IMG/VR virus record: IMGVR_UViG_3300008450_000027
Location: 1-64,000 of that record
DNA length: 64,000 nucleotides
DNA from: a virus
Strand: one strand, 5' to 3'
Positions 9,200 to 17,802 of the stretch are shown in pieces. Made by a program: the position numbers and the translations under genes. Below the pieces are notes generated by a model. It had not been told where the DNA came from. It made no database searches and saw only the letters and a program-made list of their open reading frames with translations. Each line of letters opens with the position of its first letter. The stretch's first letter is position 1.

Positions 9200-11038
9200 T
9201 CAAGAGAAATTAATGTTCTTAAAATTAAGAACTCTGACAGATATATCCTTATTTGGGTATCTTATTTGATAAATTTGACTTGGTTCAGCGAAAATAGTAT
9301 CAGCTACCAATTCTATTTGTTTTGTTGTTGGGTTGGAATATCTCTGTGACGTTTGGTTTGATGAATATTGACCCCCAACTTTATTAAAGAATCTAATATC
9401 GGAAATACTAATCACCCCGTTTTCACTTTGTATTAGTCGTCTAATTTCAGACACATTAATGTTTCTACCTAATTGTTGGTTTAATGGACTAAAATACGAA
9501 CTAATAATATCTATTGTTTTACTAATTAAAGACCCTTGGTTTTGTGTTGAGTCTAGAACAACGTCAACTTCAATACTAAGATCTATTGGACTAGCTGATT
9601 CTATAGAAATGTAATCATTTATCATTCGATAGTTAGATAAGTAATTAGCTACGTTTGATTTTATTGTGTTCGATATGTTATCAGTTAGATTACCTTCGGT
9701 GTCGTATGATAACATTTTTATTTTAATTTTATTATTTTCCTCCAATACCGATACCTTAGCTGGAGCACCAAATTGTGATGGCATTGTTCTTAAAATAGAT
9801 TCGTAATCATTAATCGTTACCGCTCTGTTTTGTGCCGCAAAGTTAAATGATACATATTGTCTAACCTCCTCAACTGTTGGTTGGTTAGATCCACCAATAG
9901 CTGCGGTAACATTATTACATTTTAATGAGTTTATTACCAATCTATTCTCACTATCAGATGGACCGTTAACGGAGAATGAGACGGTTCCTATTTGTGTGAT
10001 CACATTAGAACCTAAATTTGTCGCTTGTCCACCACCTATTCTATACTGTATAAATAAAGTTGAGTTTGATTTTAAAGCTGATCCCAATCCTAGGTTATTT
10101 GAGTACTTATTTAGATCAAAATAAGCTCCATTTCTAGCAAACTCCCGTAATTGTTCTTCAGCTGAAACACTACCCCCACCAAATGTCATTTTTAAAAATC
10201 CTTCAGGTGTATATTCGGTAACAAATTTTGTGTTAGTAGTTATATATTTCCCAACTTTAACCCCTGGTTGGTCAGAAACTTTGGTTGGGTCCTCAATAAA
10301 GACTCTGTCCTCAGCTAAAGCTTTTACTTCGTACCATCTATTATCTAACCCTAAAAATTCTTGTGGTTGGGGTATCGTGTTATATTGTGTACCGTCTTTG
10401 AGTAATACACTAGTAACACCTAATACGTTTTTTTCTGGTAAAAATAACTCAAAGAATGGTCTAACATCGTTAGCGGTTATAATTCTTTTAAATACCTTTG
10501 TTATACCATTAACAACAACTTCTCGTTTTGTTATGGTGTAATTACTTAATGACCCATCTGAGTTAAAATTAGGTACTTTCAATCTATTTGGTGATCCTTC
10601 AGAGTTAACTGGTGATGAAAAGTCTATATCATATACCGTTTCAAATGGTTGTCCAGCTCCACTAACCTGAGATCCCCTTCTTAAAATACCACAATATCTT
10701 AAATCTTCACTGTCCCCAAAAGCTGGAACCTGTATTGAGAAATCAACCAAAGCGACTGATGGTCTTTGTCCTGGGATTTTTAAACCATATGTTCTAGCTA
10801 TGTTATATACTGAAGATTTTTGTTGAGCGTATTGTAAAACTGTTTCTTGGATACTTCTATCAATTTGAAATTGTAGGTTGTCGGTTACCGCAGCATTTAA
10901 ATCTAACATCACTGAAAAAATACCAGCGTCGTTAAAATTTTGAATTAGGTCTGGATAATAAGTTCTAGTAAAATTAATCAACTCAGTTCTTATCCCCTGG
11001 AAATCCCTTGTTGTGTACGATATTTTCTTTTCAGCCAT
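9200..11038 (-). CDS. Baseplate wedge protein, T4 gp6-like
   Basis: Begins MAEKKISYTTRDFQGI; the N-terminal pattern (Y-T-x-R-D-F, then Y-P-D-L-I-Q-N-F-N-D-A-G, then a helix with D-N-L-Q-F-Q-I-D-R) is characteristic of gp6/baseplate J-family wedge proteins. A later block N-R-A-V-T-I-N-D-Y-E-S-I-L matches the conserved C-terminal region, where the next residues usually pack in the wedge core. At 612 residues it is close to T4 gp6 (about 660). gp6 forms the inner ring that holds the wedges together and triggers sheath contraction. It lies one base after gp25, the same pairing found in T4-like and simpler contractile systems. Confidence 0.88.
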   Translation of the reverse strand: MAEKKISYTTRDFQGIRTELINFTRTYYPDLIQNFNDAGIFSVMLDLNAAVTDNLQFQIDRSIQETVLQYAQQKSSVYNIARTYGLKIPGQRPSVALVDFSIQVPAFGDSEDLRYCGILRRGSQVSGAGQPFETVYDIDFSSPVNSEGSPNRLKVPNFNSDGSLSNYTITKREVVVNGITKVFKRIITANDVRPFFELFLPEKNVLGVTSVLLKDGTQYNTIPQPQEFLGLDNRWYEVKALAEDRVFIEDPTKVSDQPGVKVGKYITTNTKFVTEYTPEGFLKMTFGGGSVSAEEQLREFARNGAYFDLNKYSNNLGLGSALKSNSTLFIQYRIGGGQATNLGSNVITQIGTVSFSVNGPSDSENRLVINSLKCNNVTAAIGGSNQPTVEEVRQYVSFNFAAQNRAVTINDYESILRTMPSQFGAPAKVSVLEENNKIKIKMLSYDTEGNLTDNISNTIKSNVANYLSNYRMINDYISIESASPIDLSIEVDVVLDSTQNQGSLISKTIDIISSYFSPLNQQLGRNINVSEIRRLIQSENGVISISDIRFFNKVGGQYSSNQTSQRYSNPTTKQIELVADTIFAEPSQIYQIRYPNKDISVRVLNFKNINFS

Positions 11039-11039
11039 G

Positions 11040-11498
11040 TTATATGTTAATAATTACAAAATCACTGCTTTCTAAAGCTTGATTGGTTATTCTATAGTCT
11101 ATTCTAACTTTAGCGGTGTGTTCTCTATCACCTATATTGGTTACCTTAAATTCTCTCTCACCAGAATCCGTAATATAAGTACCTTTGTCTTCCAAACCTA
11201 ACGAAGCGTCAGTTATTTTTATGTTTGTTATAAGTATACCTGGTATGTATTTTTCAACCGAATCTCTAATCTCAAACTCAATATCACTAAATGTTGGTCC
11301 ATCCAATGGTTCAAATATATATTCATATAATCTTGTACCAAAATCTGGTAAAAAATATCTACTACCCTTTCTAGTTAATAAAAGATGAATTAGATTATTT
11401 CTAATTTCTTCATCAATAGTATCTGAAGCGTCAAGATACCTCCCAACAAAAGAATCCCTAAAGGGAAATGTTATACCATATGTTATACCGTTAGACAT
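11040..11498 (-). CDS. Baseplate wedge protein, gp25-like
   Basis: 152 residues, matching the GPW/gp25 family in length. The family signature is visible: G-I-T-Y-G-I-T-F-P-F near the N-terminus, then I-R-N-N-L-I-H-L-L-L-T-x-x-G-S-R-Y-F-L-P-D-F-G-T-R-L-Y-E-Y-I-F-E. The EPR-like core motif of gp25 is represented here by the L-L-T-R-K-G-S-R segment and the F-G segment. gp25 connects the inner baseplate to the first sheath ring and nucleates sheath assembly. It is the first gene after a strong terminator and has a TATTTATT element four bases before its ATG, so it may head the baseplate operon gp25-gp6-1916 aa protein. Confidence 0.9.
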   Translation of the reverse strand: MSNGITYGITFPFRDSFVGRYLDASDTIDEEIRNNLIHLLLTRKGSRYFLPDFGTRLYEYIFEPLDGPTFSDIEFEIRDSVEKYIPGILITNIKITDASLGLEDKGTYITDSGEREFKVTNIGDREHTAKVRIDYRITNQALESSDFVIINI

Positions 11499-11502
11499 AT
11501 CT

Positions 11503-11510
11503 AATAAATA
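11503..11510 (-). promoter_or_regulatory. Candidate late promoter core upstream of gp25 gene
   Basis: The minus strand reads TATTTATT just before the gp25 start and about 25 bases after the T-tract of the preceding terminator, so a new transcript must start here if the terminator works. The same TATTTAT core precedes many other virion genes in the window. No recognisable -35 element was found. The start-site spacing is unusually short. Confidence 0.35.
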
Positions 11511-11533
11511 TAGTATTCAGATATTTTATATAA

Positions 11534-11563
11534 ATAAAAAAAATCACTGATTTCTCAGTGATT
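11534..11563 (-). terminator. Intrinsic terminator ending the replication/NrdJ operon
   Basis: On the minus strand a perfect 9-bp stem (AATCACTGA / TCAGTGATT) closes a GAAA tetraloop and is followed directly by eight T residues. The stop codon of the DUF5522-like gene lies inside the hairpin. This is a textbook Rho-independent terminator separating the nucleotide/DNA metabolism operon from the baseplate operon. Confidence 0.9.
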
Positions 11564-11774
11564 CCTTTAAATTAGTACTTCCTTTTTGGTATAATGGTTC
11601 GTAAGGACAGTGTTTACAACCGGATCCACAACACTTTCCTCGTTTTATGTGGAATGATTCTGTCATTACAATATTACCAAACTTATCCTTATAAAAGTCA
11701 GGTTCGGGAGTCTTTTTGGTGATCTCCCGAACATATAACTGTTGTATCCAATCGTTTGATGAGTTAACTGTCAT
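11544..11774 (-). CDS. DUF5522-like small Cys protein
   Basis: 76 residues with a compact cysteine motif, K-C-C-G-S-G-C-K-H-C-P-Y, followed by a basic tail. I recognise this C-C-G-x-G-C-x-H-C-P-Y arrangement from DUF5522, small proteins frequent in Bacteroidota; the four Cys could bind zinc or an Fe-S cluster, but the function is unknown. All Cys codons in the motif are TGT. It is the last gene of the operon containing NrdJ and ends in the terminator hairpin. A redox role next to ribonucleotide reductase is a possibility from context only. Confidence 0.72.
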   Translation of the reverse strand: MTVNSSNDWIQQLYVREITKKTPEPDFYKDKFGNIVMTESFHIKRGKCCGSGCKHCPYEPLYQKGSTNLKESLRNQ

Positions 11775-11859
11775 CTTAATTCTTTTTTCTTAGATTATAG
11801 TACGCTAATAAAACTTGGTAAGTTAAAGTAACGTTGTTTCCCCAGGTAACTTTCATCTG

Positions 11860-13719
11860 TTAAACGATTTCACAAGCTCCACCAGCACAAGCGGCTTCAC
11901 CTCTAAGGTCAGTGTTATCTTGTAGTTCGATTACTTTTGTTAGATCAACATCTTTTAATGTAATTACCAATCTTTCAAAATCCTCTTCAGTACAATCTTC
12001 AAAAGGTGCTTGTGTGTATGTTCCACCATTGTATGGTAAAACTGACAATCCGTTATAGAACTTTCTATTTTTCCACATCCAATCACCAACTAAATCCCAT
12101 TCATCATCTTTGATAGAAACAGTTGCCGAAACATTATGAGTGTTTTGACCACTTCTATGTCCAGTTCTTACCCACTCTTGTGATACCTTCTTAACTCGTT
12201 CCAACATTTGGAATACTGACTCATGTCTTAAAATTGACCCTTCAGGTGCTTTCTGTGGGATTGTTATTACCGCGGTATCATGTGGTCTGAAATATTCATC
12301 TTCAACTAACTCTGGGTGATTTGTCACTAAGTGTTGGTATATTGATTCATTTTTACCAACTCGGATTCTTCTTAAGTAGAAATCATTGTGCCAAGCGTGA
12401 ATACCAGAAGATGTTCCTAAGACTAATGATGAGGTTCCGGATGGTTTAACCGTTGTTGTTCTAGCTGATTTGTTAATACCAATTAGGTTAGCTACCCTTT
12501 GATTTTCCTCTTTAACAGCTTCAGCGGCTAATTTCATATCGTAACCTAATACCACTCCAGATCCAATACCTGTCATACCAATCCCAATAAGAGCGTCTTT
12601 CTCAGTTGTTCTTTTCCAAACATCTCTTAAGTAATGGAAATCTGTGTATCCAGCCTGTAGTGTACCAATGAAAGCAGCTCCTTTAACTCTTTTTTCAAAG
12701 TCTTCTTGTGATTCAATATCAGAAGCGTTAACCTCACATAGGTTACAAAATTGATATGGTCTAAGACCGATTTCACAACATGGGTTTGTCCCCCAATCTT
12801 TATCGTTTGATAAATAAATTCCTGGTTCACCAGCTCCGGATAACTCAATTCGTTTCCAAAGACCCATAAAGTATTCTTGTGTTACCTTATGTCTAAGTAA
12901 TACCGCTGAGTTATTAGCTCTACCTCTTTGTGGATTCGACTCCCACCAGTTTCCAGATTTACAAGAGATCATTTCATCATCATCAGCTGAAAATAGTGAA
13001 ATAAGAGCGGCTCTTCTAATCCCACCAGCTAGTACCGCGTCAGCGATATGACAAACGATGTCATGTGTTTCAATCGGTGTTAACCTACTTCCATCAGTTT
13101 TATTTTCCAAAACTTTTGTAATATTGTGTATACAATCTTTCAATGGTTGTGGTCCTGGTGCTTTACCACCTGATGTTACTAATAAAGACCCTTTTTGTCT
13201 AATATCTGAAAAATCAAATATTGGTGTTGACGATTTAGATCCAAAGTATGACTCCATTAATACTTTAATAGCGTCAGCCCACCCTTCAATTGAATCACCA
13301 ATCAAATATCTTCTGGTTCTACTTGGATTTGGTTTTTTAATCTCCGATAATTTATCTACGTGGTGTTTTTGTACTGAAAACCCTACACCGGTACCACCTA
13401 ACAATAAGAACATTGTTTCAGCGAAAGCGTCTGTGTGGTCAATCGGTAAATAAGCACAATTGTAGACCCTATTTGGTGATATCTCAATAGGTTTTCCACC
13501 AAATTGTAATGACCTCATCGAAGGTAATATTTTTTTATCATACACCATTTTATACACCTCTTCGATCTCATCTTTGATTTTAGGGTATTTCTTTTGGTGC
13601 ATTTCTTTATTTCGTGTAACTAATTCGTCCCAGGTTTCTCTTCTATTTTTCTCTGGTAAGAATTTAGCGTACTTCATGTAAACAGTAATGTCACTTAATA
13701 TTCTTTGTGATACATCCAT
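11860..13719 (-). CDS. nrdJ: Ribonucleotide reductase, class II (adenosylcobalamin-dependent), NrdJ-like
   Basis: 619 residues reducing ribonucleotides to deoxyribonucleotides for phage DNA synthesis. The radical-site motif N312-P-C314-C-E316 matches the N-x-C-x-E catalytic triad, with C314 as the predicted thiyl radical residue. C88 (V-Y-N-C-A-Y) and C325 are placed to form the redox-active disulfide, and the C-terminal pair C611/C616 would shuttle reducing equivalents. The phosphate-binding loop K-P-S-G-T-S-S-L-V-L-G and the following S-G-I-H-A-W-H block resemble monomeric B12-dependent enzymes. No radical-generating NrdB partner or glycyl-radical activase lies nearby, consistent with class II. 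It is shorter than the Lactobacillus enzyme (739 aa). It would depend on host cobalamin. Confidence 0.88.
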   Translation of the reverse strand: MDVSQRILSDITVYMKYAKFLPEKNRRETWDELVTRNKEMHQKKYPKIKDEIEEVYKMVYDKKILPSMRSLQFGGKPIEISPNRVYNCAYLPIDHTDAFAETMFLLLGGTGVGFSVQKHHVDKLSEIKKPNPSRTRRYLIGDSIEGWADAIKVLMESYFGSKSSTPIFDFSDIRQKGSLLVTSGGKAPGPQPLKDCIHNITKVLENKTDGSRLTPIETHDIVCHIADAVLAGGIRRAALISLFSADDDEMISCKSGNWWESNPQRGRANNSAVLLRHKVTQEYFMGLWKRIELSGAGEPGIYLSNDKDWGTNPCCEIGLRPYQFCNLCEVNASDIESQEDFEKRVKGAAFIGTLQAGYTDFHYLRDVWKRTTEKDALIGIGMTGIGSGVVLGYDMKLAAEAVKEENQRVANLIGINKSARTTTVKPSGTSSLVLGTSSGIHAWHNDFYLRRIRVGKNESIYQHLVTNHPELVEDEYFRPHDTAVITIPQKAPEGSILRHESVFQMLERVKKVSQEWVRTGHRSGQNTHNVSATVSIKDDEWDLVGDWMWKNRKFYNGLSVLPYNGGTYTQAPFEDCTEEDFERLVITLKDVDLTKVIELQDNTDLRGEAACAGGACEIV

Positions 13720-13737
13720 GATTTAAAATTTTTTTAT

Positions 13738-15129
13738 TTAATTTATTGTATTATTGGTGTTATTGTTTTGTTTTCTTTTTTCCATTAACTCTTTAACCCT
13801 TAATCGTTGTCTCTCTTCTTTTTGTTCTTCCAACCCTAAAAAGGTCATTGAACTTTCAGTGTCGATTTCAATCATAGCGTTATCAAATTTACAGTTCTCG
13901 AAAACCACTCCATCATCACCAATTCTTGATTTTGTTATGGCTATTGTCGCTAACTTCATTTCTTTTTGTTGTAGTGTCTTAGCTACTGAGATTATTACGT
14001 GACCTACCTGTGCCTTTTTAATTGATCCACCCATTTGGTCGGTAGTTACCACTTCAGAAGAAATCGATGATCTATTCCCTTGTGTAGCTGTCCATCCAAC
14101 AATGTTTAGTTCGTGACACATAGCCTCGAAAGCTCTCATAACCGATCCTTCACTTTTCCATTCGTCACCTAAGTTTTTATCCGGAACAACACAATCTATA
14201 TAGTCTAAAACCACCATATCAACCCTCATACCATCAGATATTAATTTTCTGATCTCATTCTTTATCTGTGACATAGTTTTAGTGTCAGAGGGTAGTTTTT
14301 TTAACTCCAATCTGTTGTCCATTGTCTCTTCAATCTTTTTAACTTTACTAATTACTTCCTCTTTACGTTCAGACAATTCATCTGGGTGTATTTTTGTCCA
14401 AAGTGTAAAGTGTTTTCGTTGGATCACTTTTGGATTGTCCTCAAAAAATATTTGAAGTACGTTTTTTCCTAAGTTAAAAGCGTGGTTTGATATCTTTGTT
14501 AATATTGTGGATTTACCAACTCCGGTTGGTGCTAAAATTACACCAATTTCACCTTTAGCTAATCCACCTTTTAACAGTCTATCAATACCTGGTATTCCCA
14601 TTGGGATCGGGTGTCTGTAATCTTCTTCAAGAACTTGGTCTATGTTTGAAAAGACATCTAACATTGATGTGTCTTTTGAACCAACCATTAAAGCCTCTTT
14701 TACCATTTCTTCCAGTGTATCGTAGTTTTCAAATTCCCCACCATCGATAATTTTCTGGGCTTTTTTCATCACTTTCTGTAGTTCTTGTTGTTTACAGAAT
14801 TTAAGTGCTTTCTCTTGAACAAAATTAGATCCGTCCAATGGAGCTTCTTTAATCTTAGATATTGTATCCAAGACTATTTTAGAAGCCATTTGATTTTGTA
14901 ACTCAGACTTTGTTATTTGTTCTAGTGTCTCAAAGGATGGTGTATGATCGTACTTTATATGATACTCTTTGACCATTTGGATGATTATTTTGAAGTATTG
15001 GTTTTCAAAATAATTTGTATTAAGTACATCTATTATCGACACAGAAAAGTCTTTGTCTAAAATTATTTGATTAAGTAGTTGTAGTTGAAAAGTGTTACCT
15101 AGATATTCAAAATTTTTGTTAGTCGCCAT
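13738..15129 (-). CDS. Replicative DNA helicase, DnaB/T4 gp41-like
   Basis: 463 residues. An N-terminal helical domain (~1-140) is followed by a RecA-like ATPase core. Walker A reads A-P-T-G-V-G-K-S-T near residues 199-207 and Walker B reads M-V-V-L-D-Y-I-D near 306-313. Later the Q-G-N-R-S and K-S-R-I-G-D segments match DnaB motifs around the ATP sensor and DNA-binding loops. The enzyme would unwind DNA ahead of the phage polymerase as a hexameric ring. It lies in the uvsX-RNase H operon, 18 bases upstream of nrdJ. The start is ATG preceded by an A/T-only leader. No gp61-type primase gene is in the window. Confidence 0.88.
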   Translation of the reverse strand: MATNKNFEYLGNTFQLQLLNQIILDKDFSVSIIDVLNTNYFENQYFKIIIQMVKEYHIKYDHTPSFETLEQITKSELQNQMASKIVLDTISKIKEAPLDGSNFVQEKALKFCKQQELQKVMKKAQKIIDGGEFENYDTLEEMVKEALMVGSKDTSMLDVFSNIDQVLEEDYRHPIPMGIPGIDRLLKGGLAKGEIGVILAPTGVGKSTILTKISNHAFNLGKNVLQIFFEDNPKVIQRKHFTLWTKIHPDELSERKEEVISKVKKIEETMDNRLELKKLPSDTKTMSQIKNEIRKLISDGMRVDMVVLDYIDCVVPDKNLGDEWKSEGSVMRAFEAMCHELNIVGWTATQGNRSSISSEVVTTDQMGGSIKKAQVGHVIISVAKTLQQKEMKLATIAITKSRIGDDGVVFENCKFDNAMIEIDTESSMTFLGLEEQKEERQRLRVKELMEKRKQNNNTNNTIN

Positions 15130-15162
15130 ATTTTTTTATTACTTTAGTATTGATAAATAGTA

Positions 15163-15612
15163 TTAATTCTCGATAAATTGCGGATAAAAATAATTAAATT
15201 TCTTACCAGAAAAAATGTCAGTAAGGTCACCCAATATGGATTTTAACTTTGGTCGTAGGTCTACGGTATATCTTACCTTTGGTGGGTATACTTTAGCGTC
15301 GAATGTTCTCTGACAAATTGTCATATCGTCCAACTTAATGTATATGTTAAAGTTCTCATCACCATCCGTTATTGACGTGTTTAATATCTCAGGATTTTCA
15401 GTAATTTCAAACTGATTGTCCAACATATAAACTACACTTCTCATTTTTAAATCATACTGTAGTTTATTACACAATCTGTCAATATATTCGTAGAACTCAA
15501 TAGATTTGTGTGCGTTTTTGTTGAATCCCTTAACATTAAAATATCGTTGAACTACAATGTTATCGTTACACATTAATAAAAATTCAACTTTCGTTACTTC
15601 TTGATTTTTCAT
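15163..15612 (-). CDS. Hypothetical protein in replication operon, 149 aa
   Basis: Begins MKNQEVTKVEFLLMCNDNIVVQRYFNV and lies between the RNase H and helicase genes, 10 bases after the former. It is mixed alpha/beta, with a D-L-R-P-K-L-K-S-I-L-G-D-L-T-D-I-F-S-G-K segment near the C-terminus and no catalytic motif that I know. Position between replisome genes suggests a replication accessory factor such as a helicase loader or transcription co-activator equivalent. Size and context are the only support, and I cannot match it to T4 gp59, gp33 or gp45 by motif. Confidence 0.6.
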   Translation of the reverse strand: MKNQEVTKVEFLLMCNDNIVVQRYFNVKGFNKNAHKSIEFYEYIDRLCNKLQYDLKMRSVVYMLDNQFEITENPEILNTSITDGDENFNIYIKLDDMTICQRTFDAKVYPPKVRYTVDLRPKLKSILGDLTDIFSGKKFNYFYPQFIEN

Positions 15613-15622
15613 ATTTATTTAT

Positions 15623-16639
15623 TTATTTATTTGTTTTATTTCTGTATTTAGTTTTTTCTTTCCTTGAAAGTTTTAAAAATGGTTTTAAAAATTTAACCCA
15701 AGCGTCATCACCTTTCGGTAGGTATTTGAAGAACCCGTCTTCCATCATCATTTTAATTAGATTTCTGTGTCCTCTACCGTTGGGATCTAATGATTCCTTA
15801 CAATAAGATTCTACCAGTTCTTTACCTTCATCACTTATTAGTGGTTCAGATAAATCCACTAATTTTTTATTTACCACAAAGAACTCATCACCATATATCC
15901 CCTCCCTTGTTTTTCCACTTAGTAAGTTCTGTAAAACAACACTATCTTTTTGTTCTTTTATCAGTTCTTCACCTTTGTTTAAAATATCGGTAAAAGAAAT
16001 TTCATTTTCAAGTATCTCAGGAAATAATTTTACAAAAGTTTTTTCACCCAGGTAAAATATCCCATCAATATTGTCTGAAGTATCACCAGCTAAGATTTTA
16101 TAAGTTTTAATATTGTAGTGTGGTATTTCAATATCATACATTTTTATCTTATCACCCAGTTTATAAAACTGTTTTGTATTTGGTGAATAGATCCTAACTT
16201 TTTCGGAGATTAACTGGGTTAGATCCCTGTCACCGGAAAATATTGTTTTATCCTCATCAAGTGATATTTGACAATAATAAGCGATTAGATCGTCAGCTTC
16301 ACAATGACCAACTTCAATTTGTCTAACAAACATCTCCTCAAGATATTGTTTTACTCTTTGTTTTTGTTGGCCAAAGGAAACTTCCTTAAAATCAACCTCA
16401 TCTGGTATCTTTCGATTTAACTTATACTTTGGGTAAAGTATCCTTCTCTGTGATGTACTGGTTTCACTGTCCCAAAAAACGACTACCTTGGTGTAGTTTT
16501 CTTCCTCTAGAAATTTTCTTAACGTGTTTAGAAAGTGCCATATACCACCAACATGTTGTCCTTTATTGAAAAAGTCTTTTACTCCGTGAAATCCTATCTT
16601 TAATAGGTTATTACCATCTACTAATAAAGTTTTTGACAT
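15623..16639 (-). CDS. RNase H / 5'-3' exonuclease (T4 Rnh-like FEN family)
   Basis: 338 residues, slightly longer than T4 RNase H (305). It shows the metal-binding acidic motifs of the FEN/PIN-like nuclease family in order: L-L-V-D-G-N-N-L at the N-terminus; V-V-F-W-D-S-E with a following Y-P-x-Y-K-x-N-R arch; E-A-D-D-L-I-A near residue 110; F-S-G-D-R-D-L-T-Q-L; and G-D-T-S-D-N-I-D-G-I, the helix-hairpin-helix region. The enzyme removes RNA primers and flaps during lagging-strand synthesis. It sits 27 bases downstream of the DUF4338-like gene in the same operon as uvsX and the helicase. Confidence 0.85.
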   Translation of the reverse strand: MSKTLLVDGNNLLKIGFHGVKDFFNKGQHVGGIWHFLNTLRKFLEEENYTKVVVFWDSETSTSQRRILYPKYKLNRKIPDEVDFKEVSFGQQKQRVKQYLEEMFVRQIEVGHCEADDLIAYYCQISLDEDKTIFSGDRDLTQLISEKVRIYSPNTKQFYKLGDKIKMYDIEIPHYNIKTYKILAGDTSDNIDGIFYLGEKTFVKLFPEILENEISFTDILNKGEELIKEQKDSVVLQNLLSGKTREGIYGDEFFVVNKKLVDLSEPLISDEGKELVESYCKESLDPNGRGHRNLIKMMMEDGFFKYLPKGDDAWVKFLKPFLKLSRKEKTKYRNKTNK

Positions 16640-16665
16640 TCATACATAATTACGTGGTTTGACAT

Positions 16666-17802
16666 CTATCTAATAATTTCATAATCCATATTCTGGATCT
16701 TTTCCAATGAATAAACTTCCAGGTTTTCCTTAAGTCTCATTTCAGAATTAAGTTTTTCCCATCTTTTTTGAGCCTTTTTTCTCCAAACTTCAATTAAGTG
16801 TTCTAGTTTGTGTTTTTCAAAGTTTTCCTTTTTTTCCAATTTAATTTCTCCGTTGGATAAAATGTGTTCCTTAATGTTTGAATAACCAAAATTGGTATAA
16901 TAATACCTCTTTTTTGTTTTTGTCTTCATACAACATTTAACAAACTCATTAAACTTTGTAAACTCTTCCGGATCTAACTCTTTTAGGTGAGCTTTAATTA
17001 TTTGGATTATTTTAGAGTACTCCCTCATTTTTGGTGCTGATGGTACTGGATCAACTAACATCCCATTCCATTCTTCTTTACCATATATTGGTCTCAAATA
17101 ATTCCTAAGTTCCATGTAAATTTCATCACTTGGGAATAAAAATAGGTCGGACTCAGTCATACCATTGTATCTAATGTATGGTTCAAGTCCATCGTATTGT
17201 GATGAACTTTTTATGTTCCCATATAATGATGTGGTCTCAAGAAAACATAAATCCATTTTGTCACCATACTTTTCGTTGAACATATCCACAACTAAATGTG
17301 AACTACATATCAAAGCTAATAATTTACCACCTAAACAATTAAAACCAAACGGTTGTGTTGGTACAATTATAGCTCCGTTAACCATGTGTCTGTTTACGTG
17401 GGTAGCTCGTAACGTCTCACCAAAAAAATCATTTCTAGGTTTTATTGACAATACCGGTGAAGCTATTTTGATAAACCCTAAGTATTTACCGGACTTACCT
17501 TCTTTAACTCCCAGTGTAACTTGTCTTCCTATTTGTGATTCCAAGGGTAAACTAATGGTTATCTGTGCTAAATTATTTAATGTATTTTGATCAACAACAT
17601 CAACAACTATGTCCATGTCCTTTGGTTCTAATGTGTGATCATTAAATAATTGTTTACTCCAATGTTCAACATCGATATTTACAATTTTTTCTTTTTTTCT
17701 TTCAAGAAAGTAATCTTGAATTGTTGGTACTTTGCTGTAAAAACTATTTAGGGTTTCTACCATACCCATAACTTCCTCGTGGGTTAATTTGATTTCCATC
17801 AT
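16666..17802 (-). CDS. DUF4338 (DruA-like core domain) protein
   Basis: 378 residues. The middle third carries a pattern I associate with DUF4338: G-K-Y-L-G-F-I-K-I-A-S-P, then K-P-R-N-D-F-F-G, then N-R-H-M-V-N-G-A-I-I-V-P-T-Q-P-F-G-F-N-C-L-G-G-K-L-L, then a helix and F-N-E-K-Y-G-D-K-M-D-L-C-F-L-E-T-T, ending with Y-N-G-M-T-E-S-D. The same order of elements occurs in DruA of Druantia defence systems and in uncharacterised phage proteins. The C-terminal ~100 residues are Lys/Glu-rich helices. Its ATG overlaps the uvsX stop (ATGA), implying coupled expression with recombination. The molecular activity is unknown; the family call is by pattern memory. Confidence 0.6.
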   Translation of the reverse strand: MMEIKLTHEEVMGMVETLNSFYSKVPTIQDYFLERKKEKIVNIDVEHWSKQLFNDHTLEPKDMDIVVDVVDQNTLNNLAQITISLPLESQIGRQVTLGVKEGKSGKYLGFIKIASPVLSIKPRNDFFGETLRATHVNRHMVNGAIIVPTQPFGFNCLGGKLLALICSSHLVVDMFNEKYGDKMDLCFLETTSLYGNIKSSSQYDGLEPYIRYNGMTESDLFLFPSDEIYMELRNYLRPIYGKEEWNGMLVDPVPSAPKMREYSKIIQIIKAHLKELDPEEFTKFNEFVKCCMKTKTKKRYYYTNFGYSNIKEHILSNGEIKLEKKENFEKHKLEHLIEVWRKKAQKRWEKLNSEMRLKENLEVYSLEKIQNMDYEIIR

